The notes below the pieces were generated by a model. The model had not been told where the DNA came from, ran no database searches, and saw only the letters and a list, made by a program, of their open reading frames with translations. This document shows, piece by piece, positions 25,164 to 34,337 of a stretch of DNA of 58,353 nucleotides (position 1 is the stretch's first letter; every line of letters starts with the position of its first letter). The DNA is from Rhodospirillales bacterium (GTDB taxonomy: Bacteria > Pseudomonadota > Alphaproteobacteria > Dongiales > Dongiaceae), in contig VFKA01000050.1 in the NCBI GenBank assembly GCA_009885795.1, positions 1 to 58,353 of the forward strand, given 5' to 3'. The position numbers and the translations under genes were made by a program.

Positions 25164-26666
25164 CTAATTGCCGATGTGAATCCAGGTAGCCTTCAACTCG
25201 GTGTACTTGTCCATCGCGTGCAGCGACTTGTCGCGCCCGAAGCCCGACTGCTTGAAGCCGCCGAAGGGCGAGGAGATGTGGCCGTTGTCGAAGCAGTTGA
25301 CCCAGACCACGCCCGCGCGCAGGCGCCGGGCCGCCTTCAACGCCTTGGTGATGTCCCGCGTCCAGACCGCGGCGGCCAGGCCGTAGATCGAATCGTTGCC
25401 GATGCGAACCGCTTCCTCGGGATCCGTGAAGGTGATGGTCGAGAGGACGGGCCCGAAGATTTCCTCCTGGGCGATGGTCATCTTGTTGTCGACGTCGTCG
25501 AAGATCGTGGGCTCGACGTAATAGCCGCCGGTTTCGGCGCGCACGCGGGCGCCGCCGAAGACGACCTTGGCGCCTTCCTTCTTGCCGGTGTCGATGTAGC
25601 CGAGCACGCGGTCGAGCTGGGTCTTGTCGACGATGGCGCCCATGCCGGTCTTCGGGTCGAGCGGATCGCCCGGCTGCAGCTTCCTGCCCACGGCCTTGAT
25701 CTTCTCGACCACTTCGTCCTTGATCGATTCCTCGACGATGAGGCGCGAACCGGCGTTGCACACCTCGCCCTGGTTGAAGAAGATGCCCCAGGCGGCGGCG
25801 GTGGCCGCGGCATCGAGGTCGGGGCAATCGGCCATGATGATGTTGGGGGTCTTGCCGCCGCATTCCAGAGACACCCGCTTCATGTTGGATTCGCCCGAGT
25901 ACTTCAGGAAGTACTTCCCGACCTCGGCCGAGCCGGTGAAGGTGATGCAATCGACGTCGTTGTGGCGGCCGAGCGCCTGGCCGGCGGTCTCGCCGAACCC
26001 GGGGAGGACGTTGAACACGCCTTCCGGAATGCCGGCCTCGGCGGCCAACTCGGCGATGCGGATGGCCGACAAGGGCGATTGCTCGGCCGGCTTCAGGATG
26101 ACGCTATTGCCGGTGGCGAGCGCCGGGCCGATCTTCCACGATGCCATCATCAGCGGAAAATTCCACGGCACCACCGCGGCCACGACGCCCACCGGCTCAC
26201 GGCGGATGAGCGACACCGCCTCGGGGCCGGTTGGAGCGATTTCGTCATAGACCTTGTCGATCGCCTCGGCGTACCAGCGGATGCAATTGACCGAGCCCGG
26301 CACGTCGATCTTGGAGCTGTCGCGGATGGGCTTGCCCATGTCGAGGGTCTCGAGCAAGGCCAGTTCGGTCGTGTGTTTTTCGATGAGGTCGGCGAATTTC
26401 AGCATCACCTTCTTGCGGTCGGAAGGCGCGCGGCGCGACCACGCGCCCTTGTCGAAGGCGGCGCGGGCGGCCTTGACGGCGCGGTCGACGTCTTCCTTGT
26501 CGCATGCGGCGACTTGGGCAAGGACTTTGCCGTTCGCGGGGTTGATACGGTCGAAGGTCTTGCCCGAGGCCGCGGCAACGTACTTGCCGCCGATGAAGGC
26601 CTCGGTGCGAAAGCTGAGGCGGTCGGCCTCGGATTTCCAATTGTCGATCGAAAGGACGGCGGACAT
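25164..26666 (-). CDS. puuC: PuuC-like aldehyde dehydrogenase
   Basis: A 500-residue NAD(P)-dependent aldehyde dehydrogenase. Visible are PWNFPLMMASWKIGPALATGN, the cofactor FTGSAEVGKY, catalytic Glu in SLECGGKTPNI, catalytic Cys in FFNQGEVCNAGSRL, and EEIFGPVLS. The similarity of the N-terminal WKSEADRLSFRTEAFIGGKY segment and overall length to gamma-glutamyl-gamma-aminobutyraldehyde dehydrogenase suggests it takes the aldehyde from the PuuB-like step. GGGAGACC precedes ATG 26666. Confidence 0.85.
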   Translation of the reverse strand: MSAVLSIDNWKSEADRLSFRTEAFIGGKYVAAASGKTFDRINPANGKVLAQVAACDKEDVDRAVKAARAAFDKGAWSRRAPSDRKKVMLKFADLIEKHTTELALLETLDMGKPIRDSSKIDVPGSVNCIRWYAEAIDKVYDEIAPTGPEAVSLIRREPVGVVAAVVPWNFPLMMASWKIGPALATGNSVILKPAEQSPLSAIRIAELAAEAGIPEGVFNVLPGFGETAGQALGRHNDVDCITFTGSAEVGKYFLKYSGESNMKRVSLECGGKTPNIIMADCPDLDAAATAAAWGIFFNQGEVCNAGSRLIVEESIKDEVVEKIKAVGRKLQPGDPLDPKTGMGAIVDKTQLDRVLGYIDTGKKEGAKVVFGGARVRAETGGYYVEPTIFDDVDNKMTIAQEEIFGPVLSTITFTDPEEAVRIGNDSIYGLAAAVWTRDITKALKAARRLRAGVVWVNCFDNGHISSPFGGFKQSGFGRDKSLHAMDKYTELKATWIHIGN

Positions 26667-26748
26667 GGGCGGTCTCCCGGACAAAGAGGATGCGAATGAA
26701 TGGATGAACGAACTCTAGCCCGCGGCCGGGCGCCTCGGCAACTCGGCT

Positions 26749-27906
26749 TTAGAGCTTGAACTGCTTGCCCAACGTCAGGCCCTGGGACTGATATGAGGAG
26801 CCGAGATCGGCGCCGTAGGGGCGGTCGGTGGCGCCGGTCAGGCGCTCGTAGCGCAGCCAGCCGATGATCTGCTCGTGTTCCAGGATGAAGGGCACGTCGT
26901 GCGAGCGGACCTCGAGCACCGCCTTGGTGCCGGGCGCGTCGGGGGCGGCGGCGTCGAAGCCGAAGCCGGGATCGAAGAACCCGGCGTAGTGGACGCGAAA
27001 CTCGCCCACCATGGTGTCGTAGGCAACCATCTCGGCGGCGTGGTCGGGCGGCACCTTCACCGCCTCCTTGGTCGCCAGAATGTAGAAATCGTCCGGGTTG
27101 AGGACGATGCCGCCGCTTCGCCCGGCCGGTATCGGCTCCCAGAAATCGAGCGGATCGTAGCGGCCGCGGGCATCGACATCGATCACGTCCGTGTGCTTCT
27201 TGGCGCGATAGCCGATGAGTCCGGTGCGCGCATCGCCGGATAGGTCGAGCGTCACGCCGATGGTGTCGTCGCGGATGGTCTCGGCGCCAGGCGCCGCGTC
27301 GACGAGGCGGAAGCGTTCATGGAGGCGGCGAAGCGCCGTTTCGCTGCTGGGCGAGAGGCCGCGGCGGAAGCGAAGCTGGTTCAAGCGCGAGCCGCGGCGC
27401 GCCTCGATGCTGAAGGTTCGCGGCGCGATCTCCAAATAAAGAGGCCCCTTGTAGCCGCGCTCGACCCGGTCGAAGGCCGTGCCGTTGTCGGCGATGAGGC
27501 GCGTGAACACGTCGAGCCGGCCGGTGGAGCTCTTCGGATTGGCCGCCGCCGACAACCGGCTGCCGAGCGCCAGGCTTTCCATCATGCGCACGATATAGAC
27601 GCAGCCGCGCTCCAGTACGGCGCCGCGCGTCAGGTCGATCTCGTGCATGCCGAACTGCTCGATCTTCTCCATCACCGTGGCCTGGGCCCCGGGCAGGAAG
27701 CTTGCCCGGACCCGATAGGCCACGGAATCGAGCCGGAGATCGAGGCTCGCCGGCTGGTACTGCGCCGGCTCGATGGGATCGGGCGCCAGCACTTCGCGGG
27801 CACGCACCAGTTCCTTGATCGTCTGGTAGGGCAGGATGCCGGTGCTGTGGTGGGACGCGGTCGCGCCGGCGGCGGCGGGGAAGAGTTCCATCGGGCTATC
27901 GAGCAT
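26749..27906 (-). CDS. dcd: 2'-deoxycytidine 5'-triphosphate deaminase (long alphaproteobacterial form)
   Basis: A 385-residue protein made of two dUTPase-like beta domains, as in alphaproteobacterial dCTP deaminases of about 360-370 residues. Visible: QYQPASLDLRLDSVAYRV, ANPKSSTGRLDVFTRLI (the catalytic/nucleotide motif with Ser-Ser-x-Gly-Arg), GPLYLEIAP and SRLNQLRF, then a second copy-like half with DFYILATKEAVKVPPDHAAEMV. It converts dCTP to dUTP for thymidylate synthesis. It lies 9 bases after formate-THF ligase on the same strand, so it may share a transcript with C1 genes. Confidence 0.88.
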   Translation of the reverse strand: MLDSPMELFPAAAGATASHHSTGILPYQTIKELVRAREVLAPDPIEPAQYQPASLDLRLDSVAYRVRASFLPGAQATVMEKIEQFGMHEIDLTRGAVLERGCVYIVRMMESLALGSRLSAAANPKSSTGRLDVFTRLIADNGTAFDRVERGYKGPLYLEIAPRTFSIEARRGSRLNQLRFRRGLSPSSETALRRLHERFRLVDAAPGAETIRDDTIGVTLDLSGDARTGLIGYRAKKHTDVIDVDARGRYDPLDFWEPIPAGRSGGIVLNPDDFYILATKEAVKVPPDHAAEMVAYDTMVGEFRVHYAGFFDPGFGFDAAAPDAPGTKAVLEVRSHDVPFILEHEQIIGWLRYERLTGATDRPYGADLGSSYQSQGLTLGKQFKL

Positions 27907-27915
27907 TCGACACGG

Positions 27916-29598
27916 TCAGAACAACCCCTCGATCTGACCTTGCGCGTTCAGAAAGATACTGTTGGCGGCCGGCACCTTGGGCAGGCCCGGCATGGTCATG
28001 ATCTCGCCGCAGATGACGATCACGAATTCGGCGCCCGCCGAAAGCTTCACCTCGCGCACCGGCACCACGTGGTTGCTGGGCGCGCCCTTGAGGCCGGGGT
28101 CGGTGGAGAAACTGTACTGGGTCTTGGCCATGCACACCGGCAGATGGCCGTAGCCCGCCTTCTGGTACTCGGCGAACTGCTCGCGAATCTTCTTGTCGGC
28201 GATGATGCCTTGGGCGCCGTAAAGGCTTTGCGCGATGGTGCGGGTCTTGTCCCAGAGCGGCATGTCGTCGGGATAGAGTAACTTGAAGCCGTCCGTGCTT
28301 TTTTCGGCGAGCCGCACGACGGCATGGGCGAGGGCTTCCGTACCGGCGCCGCCATCCGACCAGTGCGAGCAGAGGATGGCTTCGGTCCCGAGCTCGGCGC
28401 AGACTTGGCGCAAGGCCGCATGTTCGGCCTCGGTGTCGGCGCTGAACTGGTTGATGGCGACGACAGCCGGCACACCGAACTTTCGGACGTTTTCGATATG
28501 GCGCGCCAGGTTCGCGGCGCCCTTCTTCAACGCCTCGACGTTCTCCTTGCCGAGGTCGTCCTTGGCCACGCCGCCATGCATCTTGAGCGCGCGCACGGTG
28601 GCGACGATGACGGCGGCGCTGGGCTTCAGGCCGGTCTTGCGGCACTTGATGTTGAAGAACTTCTCGGCGCCGAGATCGGCACCGAAGCCGGCTTCGGTCA
28701 CGACATAGTCGCCGAGCTTCAGCGCGCTCCTTGTGGCGACCGCGGAATTGCAGCCATGGGCGATGTTACCGAACGGGCCGCCATGGATGAAGGCCGGGTT
28801 GTTTTCCAGCGTCTGCACCAGATTCGGCATGAACGCGTCCTTGAGCAAGACGGTCATCGGACCTTCGGCCTTGAGGTCGCGGGCGAAGACCGGCTTGCGG
28901 TCGCCGGTCTGGCCGATGACGATGTTGCCGAGGCGCTTGGTGAGGTCCTTGAGATCGCTCGCAAGGCAGAAAATCGCCATCACTTCGGAAGCGACGGTGA
29001 TGTCGAATCCGTCCTCGCGCGGGAAGCCGTTGGCGACGCCGCCCAAGGACGACACGATCGAACGCAGCGAACGGTCGTTCATGTCGATGACGCGGCGCCA
29101 GAATATGCGGCGAACGTCCAGCCCGAGATCGTTGCCCCAATAGATGTGATTGTCGATAAGCGCGGTCAGCAGATTGTGCGCGGTGCCGATGGCGTGAAAA
29201 TCGCCGGTGAAGTGCAGATTGATGTCTTCCATGGGCACGACTTGGGCATAGCCGCCACCGGCCGCCCCGCCCTTGACGCCGAAGCAGGGGCCGAGGCTGG
29301 GTTCGCGCAAACAGATGACGGCTTTCTTGCCGATGCGGTTAAGCCCGTCGCCCAGACCCACCGTGGTCGTGGTCTTGCCTTCGCCGGCCGGCGTCGGCGT
29401 GATCGCGGTCACCAGGATGAGCTTGCCGTCGGGGCGCGCGCTCAGCTCGTCGATGAAGTCGAACGAGATCTTCGCCTTGTGCGGCCCGTAACGATAGAGA
29501 TGCCGGTCGGGGATGCCGAGCCCGCGCGCGATCTCCTCGATCGGCTTCATGGTGGAGGCGCGGGCGATCTCGATATCGCTCCCGACTTTCCTGCTCAT
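27916..29598 (-). CDS. fhs: Formate-tetrahydrofolate ligase
   Basis: A 560-residue 10-formyl-THF synthetase of full length. The ATP-binding loop [47 protein letters not shown] and [13 protein letters not shown] blocks are intact. It ligates formate and THF using ATP, or runs in reverse. Placed directly downstream of the N-methylglutamate pathway genes, it connects the C1 units released from methylamine to the folate pool (as ftfL in methylotrophs). Confidence 0.95.
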   Translation of the reverse strand: MSRKVGSDIEIARASTMKPIEEIARGLGIPDRHLYRYGPHKAKISFDFIDELSARPDGKLILVTAITPTPAGEGKTTTTVGLGDGLNRIGKKAVICLREPSLGPCFGVKGGAAGGGYAQVVPMEDINLHFTGDFHAIGTAHNLLTALIDNHIYWGNDLGLDVRRIFWRRVIDMNDRSLRSIVSSLGGVANGFPREDGFDITVASEVMAIFCLASDLKDLTKRLGNIVIGQTGDRKPVFARDLKAEGPMTVLLKDAFMPNLVQTLENNPAFIHGGPFGNIAHGCNSAVATRSALKLGDYVVTEAGFGADLGAEKFFNIKCRKTGLKPSAAVIVATVRALKMHGGVAKDDLGKENVEALKKGAANLARHIENVRKFGVPAVVAINQFSADTEAEHAALRQVCAELGTEAILCSHWSDGGAGTEALAHAVVRLAEKSTDGFKLLYPDDMPLWDKTRTIAQSLYGAQGIIADKKIREQFAEYQKAGYGHLPVCMAKTQYSFSTDPGLKGAPSNHVVPVREVKLSAGAEFVIVICGEIMTMPGLPKVPAANSIFLNAQGQIEGLF

Positions 29599-29674
29599 GG
29601 GTTAGAATTCCTTAAATGAGAACGACGCGGCGACTCTCTAGTTCGGCGACTCTGACACTTCGAACCCACCGATG

Positions 29675-29748
29675 TCATGGCCGGGCCTGACCCGGCCATC
29701 CAGGAATCGATGAAAAACCTGGATGCCCGGATCAAGTCCGGGCATGAC
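29675..29748. repeat. Dispersed hairpin repeat between gmaS and fhs
   Basis: Contains GTCATGGCCGGGCCTGACCC and the hairpin ATGCCCGG (29723-29730), ATCAAGT, CCGGGCAT (29738-29745), followed by GACAAGG. It matches the hairpin at 16938-16961. It fills much of the 200-base gap between gmaS and fhs. Confidence 0.7.
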
Positions 29749-29798
29749 AAGGGAGACGGAAGTCGCAAGCTCGAGAAAGATCCGATTGATCCACTTCA

Positions 29799-31106
29799 CT
29801 AGCAATCGATGGCGTTGGCGATTTCCCACGAGCTGAGATGGCGCATGTAGCTCGACCACTCGTCGTTCTTCAGCTTCAGGTAACTGTCGATGAAGGAATC
29901 GCCGAAAGCCTGGCGCAGCACCTTGCTTTTGTCGGTCGTGCGCAATGCGTCCAGGAGATTGAGCGGCAGGCGGCGCACGTTCTTCAGCGTGTGGCCATCG
30001 GTGTACATGTTGATGTCGAGGCGCTTGCCGGGATCTCGGCTGTTGGCGGCGCCGTCGAGACCGGCGGCGAGCGCGCCTGCCTGCATCAGGTAGGGATTGG
30101 CGGCCCCATCCATGAGGCGCAGTTCGAAACGGCCGGCATCGGGAATCCGGATCATGTGGGAACGGTTGTTACCGCCATAGGTGATGGTGTTGGGCGCCCA
30201 GGTGGATCCGGAGATAGTGCGCGGGGCGTTGATGCGCTTGTAGCTGTTCACCGTCGGATTGAAGAAGGAGCAAAGCGCCTCGGCCGAATGGATGACGCCG
30301 CCGAGGAACGCATAGGCGAGCTTCGACAATCCAAGCTCGCCCTTCGGGTCATGGAACAGATTGGTCTTGCCGGTCTTGTCCCAGACCGAGACATGGGCGT
30401 GACAGCCGCTGCCGGTGAGATTGAGGAACGGTTTGGGCATGAAGGTCGCGCGCAGGCCATGCTTCTCGGCGATCGTCCTCACCATGTACTTGAAGAAGAC
30501 GTGCCGGTCGGCTGTGACGAGCGCGTCGTCATAGTCCCAATTCATTTCGAACTGGCCGTTGGCGTCCTCGTGATCGTTCTGATAGGGCTTCCAGCCTAGC
30601 TTCTGCATGGCATCGCAAATCTCGACGATCACGTCGTAGCGGCGCATCAACGCCTGCTGGTCGTAGCAGGGCTTTTCCTGGGAATCGAAGGGATCGGAAA
30701 TCGCCTTGCCGTCCGGCGTCACCAGAAAGTATTCGCATTCCACGCCCGACTTCATGCGGTAGCCGGACTTGGCGGCGATCGCGACCTGGTTCTTCAAGAC
30801 GGCGCGCGAGCTGTCCGCGACTTCCCTACCGGCCATCCACAGATCGCTGGCGAGCCACGCCACCTCGGGTTTCCACGGCAGGATGGTCAGGCTCTCGGGA
30901 TCGGGACGCGCGAAGAGGTCCGGATGCGCCGGCGTCATGTCGAGCCAGGTTGCAAAACCCGCGAAGCCCGCGCCGTCGCGCTGCATCATGCCGATGGCGC
31001 TCGCCGGCGCCAGCTTGGCGCGCAAAACGCCGAACAGATCGACATAGCTGATCAAGAAATACTTGATCTTTTCCTGCTTCGCGACTTTTTCGAGATCGAT
31101 TGCCAT
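29799..31106 (-). CDS. gmaS: Gamma-glutamylmethylamide synthetase (type III glutamate-ammonia ligase family)
   Basis: A 435-residue glutamine synthetase-like ligase of the type III (GlnT/GmaS) branch. It has YFLISYVDLFGVLRAKLAP, catalytic GVECEYFLV, NDHEDANGQFEMNWDYDDAL, TGSGCHAHVSVWD, NSYKRINAPRTISGSTWAPN then GGNNRSHMIRIPDAGRFELR. It makes gamma-glutamylmethylamide from glutamate and methylamine, the first step of the N-methylglutamate pathway. Position directly after mgsABC and mgdABCD supports GmaS over ammonia-dependent GlnT. Start at 31106 begins the conserved MAIDLEKV. Confidence 0.87.
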   Translation of the reverse strand: MAIDLEKVAKQEKIKYFLISYVDLFGVLRAKLAPASAIGMMQRDGAGFAGFATWLDMTPAHPDLFARPDPESLTILPWKPEVAWLASDLWMAGREVADSSRAVLKNQVAIAAKSGYRMKSGVECEYFLVTPDGKAISDPFDSQEKPCYDQQALMRRYDVIVEICDAMQKLGWKPYQNDHEDANGQFEMNWDYDDALVTADRHVFFKYMVRTIAEKHGLRATFMPKPFLNLTGSGCHAHVSVWDKTGKTNLFHDPKGELGLSKLAYAFLGGVIHSAEALCSFFNPTVNSYKRINAPRTISGSTWAPNTITYGGNNRSHMIRIPDAGRFELRLMDGAANPYLMQAGALAAGLDGAANSRDPGKRLDINMYTDGHTLKNVRRLPLNLLDALRTTDKSKVLRQAFGDSFIDSYLKLKNDEWSSYMRHLSSWEIANAIDC

Positions 31107-31132
31107 GGTTCCTCTCACTTCGTGATTGTTTT

Positions 31133-32605
31133 TTAGCGGCCGGGAATCCAATTGGTGCCGGCCAGCGGCACGCCGGCCATGGCCGCGGCCTCCACGGTCA
31201 AGGCCGCCAAATCGTCGGGCTCCAGATTGTGGACGTGGCTCTTGCCGCAGGCGCGCGCCAAGGTCTGCGCCTCCAGCACCATGACCGAAAGGTAATTCCT
31301 GAGCCAGCGGGCGCCTTGTTCCGGGTCGAGGCGCGCCTGCAGCTCCGGCAGCTGCGTCGTGACGCCCACCGGGCACTTGCCGGTATGGCAGTGGTGGCAG
31401 AAGCCCGGTTCCGTACCCAGCGCATGATAGTCGTCGATGTAGACGGGCTTGTTGCAGCCGAGCGCAACCATCGCCGCCGAGCCGATGGCGACGGCGTCGG
31501 CGCCCATCGCCAGCGCCTTGGCCACGTCGGCGCCGCTACGGATGCCGCCCGAGACGATCAGCTGCACCTTGCGGTGCATGTCGAGCTCCTGCAACGCCTC
31601 GACCGCCATGCGGACGGCGGGCAAGGTCGGAATCCCGGCATGCTCGATGAACACGTCCTGCGTGGCGGCGGTGCCGCCCTGCATGCCATCGACGACGACG
31701 ACATCGGCGCCCGCCTTCACCGCCAGCGCCACGTCGAAGCGCGTGCGCGTGGCGCCGACCTTGACGTAGATGGGTTTCTCCCAATCGGTGATTTCGCGCA
31801 ACTCGCGGATCTTGATCGTGAGATCGTCGGGGCCGGTCCAATCCGGGTGGCGCGACGCGCTGCGCTGATCGATGCCGACCGGCAGGTTGCGCATCTTGGC
31901 CACCCGCTCGGTGATCTTGAGGCCAAGCAGCATGCCGCCGCCGCCGGGCTTGGCCCCCTGCCCCACCACGACCTCGATGGCGTCGGCGCGCCGGAGATCG
32001 TCCGGGTTGAGGCCGTACCGGGACGGCAAGACCTGATAGACCAGGGTCTTCGAAGACTTGCGCTCTTCCTCCGTCATGCCACCGTCGCCGGTGGTCGTGC
32101 TGGTCCCCATCATGGTCGCGGCCCGCCCGATCGCCTCCTTGGCGTTGGCGCCCAGCGCGCCGAAGCTCATGCCGGCGATGGTGACGGGGATCTTGAGCTC
32201 GATCGGCTTCTTGGCGAACCGCGTTCCCAGCACGACATTCGTCCCGCACTTCTCGCGATAGCCCTCGAGCGGATAGCGCGAGACGGAGGCGCCGAGCAGC
32301 ACCAGATCGTCGAAGGTTGGCAGCTTTCGCTTCGCCCCGAATCCGCGAATCTCATAGAGCCCCTGGTCGGCGGCGCGGTGAATCTCGGCCAGCACGTGTT
32401 GAGGAAAGCTATGCGATGGCCGCAGCGCGCGGGTATCGAAGGCCGGCGGCTTGCCGCGCGCATCGCCCGCCGAAACGAGGTTGGCGCGCAAAGCGGCGGG
32501 CGTGACGGCCTTGATCGCCTTGGCGCGGCTGCCCATGCGCGATTTCGGCTTCGCCGCGCGGCCGGAACGCTTCTTGGCCTTGGGCGCGGGCTTTCTAGTA
32601 CGCAT
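31133..32605 (-). CDS. mgsC: N-methylglutamate synthase subunit C (FMN glutamate synthase domain)
   Basis: A 490-residue homologue of the glutamate synthase FMN-binding domain (GlxD/GltB2 type). VTIAGMSFGALGANAKEAIGR, TSTTTGDGGMTEEERKS, DLRRADAIEVVVGQGAKPGGGG, VVDGMQGGTAATQDVF, SGGIRSGADVAKALAMGADAV and the Cys cluster CHHCHTGKCPVGVTT (iron-sulfur) are visible. A basic Lys/Arg/Ala-rich N-terminal extension of ~40 residues is unusual. With MgsA and MgsB it moves the methylamine group to give N-methylglutamate. It overlaps mgsB by 11 bases. Confidence 0.88.
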   Translation of the reverse strand: MRTRKPAPKAKKRSGRAAKPKSRMGSRAKAIKAVTPAALRANLVSAGDARGKPPAFDTRALRPSHSFPQHVLAEIHRAADQGLYEIRGFGAKRKLPTFDDLVLLGASVSRYPLEGYREKCGTNVVLGTRFAKKPIELKIPVTIAGMSFGALGANAKEAIGRAATMMGTSTTTGDGGMTEEERKSSKTLVYQVLPSRYGLNPDDLRRADAIEVVVGQGAKPGGGGMLLGLKITERVAKMRNLPVGIDQRSASRHPDWTGPDDLTIKIRELREITDWEKPIYVKVGATRTRFDVALAVKAGADVVVVDGMQGGTAATQDVFIEHAGIPTLPAVRMAVEALQELDMHRKVQLIVSGGIRSGADVAKALAMGADAVAIGSAAMVALGCNKPVYIDDYHALGTEPGFCHHCHTGKCPVGVTTQLPELQARLDPEQGARWLRNYLSVMVLEAQTLARACGKSHVHNLEPDDLAALTVEAAAMAGVPLAGTNWIPGR

Positions 32606-33278
32606 CGGCGTGATCGACGTGGAAGTTGTAGAGCTTGCGCGCCGAGCCGTAGCGCCGGAACCGCTTGGGGTCGGCCTTGATGCCGGCGCGGGCCAGAAGA
32701 TCGCGCAGGGTCTTGGCGTGGGCCGGCGTCATCTCCTTCTCGATGCAATCGGCGCCGAGGCTCTCGACCTTGCCTTGAACGTAGAGGATCGCCTCGTAGA
32801 TCGAATCGCCGAGGCTGGGGCCGGCGTCGCCGCACACGACCAGATGGCCGGATTGGGCCATGAAGGCGCTCATGTGGCCGACCGAACCGCCGACCACGAT
32901 GTCGACGCCTTTCATCGATATACCGCAGCGCGCGCTGGCATCGCCCTCGATGACGACGAGCCCCCCTTGCCCGGAAGCCGCGGCCGATTGCGAGGCGTTG
33001 CCTTTGACCCGCACCTCGCCCGACATGATGTTTTCGGCGACGCCCTGGCCGGCGTGGCCGTTGATGATGACAGTGGCCGCCTTGTTCATGCCGGCGCAAT
33101 AGTAACCGGTGTGGCCCTCGATTTCGACTTCAAGCGGCAGCGTGAGGCCGGCCGCGATCGCGTGTTCGCCCTTTGGATTGACGATACGCCAATGGCGCTC
33201 GTTGGTGCCGGGCGGCAGCGCATGCAGACGGCTATTCAAGTCCCGAACCGAGACGGAAGCGAGATCGACGGTGCTCAT
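32595..33278 (-). CDS. mgsB: N-methylglutamate synthase subunit B (GXGXG domain)
   Basis: A 227-residue protein of the glutamate synthase alpha-subunit C-terminal (GXGXG beta-helix) type, GlxC-like. Repeating turns such as GHTGYYCAGMNKAATVIING, GHAGQGVAENIMSGEVRVKG and VVIEGDASARCGISMKGVDI are visible. It structures the tunnel between amidotransferase and FMN domains in the complex. It overlaps mgsA by 4 bases (ATGA) and mgsC by 11 bases, so the three genes are translationally coupled. Confidence 0.88.
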   Translation of the reverse strand: MSTVDLASVSVRDLNSRLHALPPGTNERHWRIVNPKGEHAIAAGLTLPLEVEIEGHTGYYCAGMNKAATVIINGHAGQGVAENIMSGEVRVKGNASQSAAASGQGGLVVIEGDASARCGISMKGVDIVVGGSVGHMSAFMAQSGHLVVCGDAGPSLGDSIYEAILYVQGKVESLGADCIEKEMTPAHAKTLRDLLARAGIKADPKRFRRYGSARKLYNFHVDHADAY

Positions 33279-34183
33279 GCGGCTTTCGGAAGGCTCCAGG
33301 TGTAGACGACCGCGGGTTCCGGCTCCCAGATCTTCGCCTTGTCGACTCCGGGCAGATTGGCGAGGCTGCGGAACTCCGAGGCCATGGCGACCCAATCGTC
33401 GGTTTCGGCCAGGACCGCCGGCTTGCAGGCGATGGCGTCGCGCAGGACCGCGAAACCGTCCCGCGTTCCCATGGTGAAGGTGAAGAATCCGTCGAGATCC
33501 TTGAGGCCGGCTTCGAGCGCCTCGGCCAGCGTCGCGCCCTCGGACAGGCGATAGGCGAAATAGCGGGCGGCGACTTCGCTGTCGTTGTCGGTTTCGAATT
33601 CCAGGCCGCGTTTCCTCAGCCACTTGCGCAAATTGTTGTGGTTGCTGAGGCTGCCATTGTGCACCAGGCACATGTCGGCGGCAGCGGTGAAGGGATGGGA
33701 ATGCTCGGTCGTGACGGCGCTTTCGGTCGCCATCCGCGTGTGGCCGATCGCGTGCGTTCCCTCCATCGAGGCAAGACCATATTTGTCCGCGACTTCCGCC
33801 GGCAACCCCATGTCCTTGTAAACTTCCATGAGCTGGCCATAGCCCATGATCCGGATCTCCGGGTGGTGGCGGTGGAGCCAGGCGCGGGCCTTGTCCTCCG
33901 GCGCCGCCACGATCACGACGGCGTGGTTGCTCTTGTGCTCGACATCGACCTCGGCGTCGAACGCCTCGCCGAGCGCGCCGCCCACTTCCCGCCAGCGGTA
34001 TTGCGGGTCCGGGTGAAAGAGCGTCAGTTTGCTCCTGCCGGGTCCGGCCGGACGATGATAGACGGCGATACCGGCGCTATCCGGCCCGCGATCGGTCATG
34101 CCGATCAGCATGGCCTGGACGTGGCGGCCAAGCTCCGATTGCAACGCCGGATTCTTAAAGAACAGCCCTACGATTCCGCACAT
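33275..34183 (-). CDS. mgsA: N-methylglutamate synthase subunit A (class II glutamine amidotransferase)
   Basis: A 302-residue Ntn-type amidotransferase starting MCGIVGLFF, so Cys2 becomes the catalytic N-terminal nucleophile. GTHAIGHTRMATESAVTTEHSHPF and LVHNGSLSNHNNLRKWL are the conserved class II blocks. In NMG synthase it releases methylamine from gamma-glutamylmethylamide for transfer. It is GlxB-like. The 154 bases before it hold two dyads (34227-34241, 34250-34263), the most likely promoter for mgsABC-gmaS. Confidence 0.88.
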   Translation of the reverse strand: MCGIVGLFFKNPALQSELGRHVQAMLIGMTDRGPDSAGIAVYHRPAGPGRSKLTLFHPDPQYRWREVGGALGEAFDAEVDVEHKSNHAVVIVAAPEDKARAWLHRHHPEIRIMGYGQLMEVYKDMGLPAEVADKYGLASMEGTHAIGHTRMATESAVTTEHSHPFTAAADMCLVHNGSLSNHNNLRKWLRKRGLEFETDNDSEVAARYFAYRLSEGATLAEALEAGLKDLDGFFTFTMGTRDGFAVLRDAIACKPAVLAETDDWVAMASEFRSLANLPGVDKAKIWEPEPAVVYTWSLPKAA

Positions 34184-34226
34184 GGCTTCATCCTACCTCA
34201 TATTCGCCGGCTTACGCAACCTAATA

Positions 34227-34241
34227 GGAAACAAAGTTTCC
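34227..34241 (-). promoter_or_regulatory. Dyad GGAAAC-AAA-GTTTCC upstream of mgsA
   Basis: Perfect 6-base arms around AAA, about 45 bases upstream of the mgsA start codon. With the neighbouring dyad at 34250-34263 it marks this intergenic gap as a regulated promoter region. Confidence 0.5.
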
Positions 34242-34249
34242 CTTTAGGA

Positions 34250-34263
34250 ATGATCCCTATCAT
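34250..34263 (-). promoter_or_regulatory. Dyad ATGAT-CCCT-ATCAT with a -10-like box
   Basis: Perfect 5-base arms around CCCT. On the minus strand it overlaps TATGAT, a good -10-like element, about 70-80 bases before mgsA. Confidence 0.45.
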
Positions 34264-34337
34264 AGTGAAGCTCGGAAATCTTGACCCGGCCGCCCTCCGG
34301 CGAACCCATGCGGATCCTGGAGGGCGCTTGCGCGGCT

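Noticed and set aside
29799-31106. A general ammonia-assimilating glutamine synthetase (GlnT)
   Set aside because: Sequence alone cannot exclude it, but its place at the end of mgdABCD-mgsABC makes gamma-glutamylmethylamide synthetase the better call.
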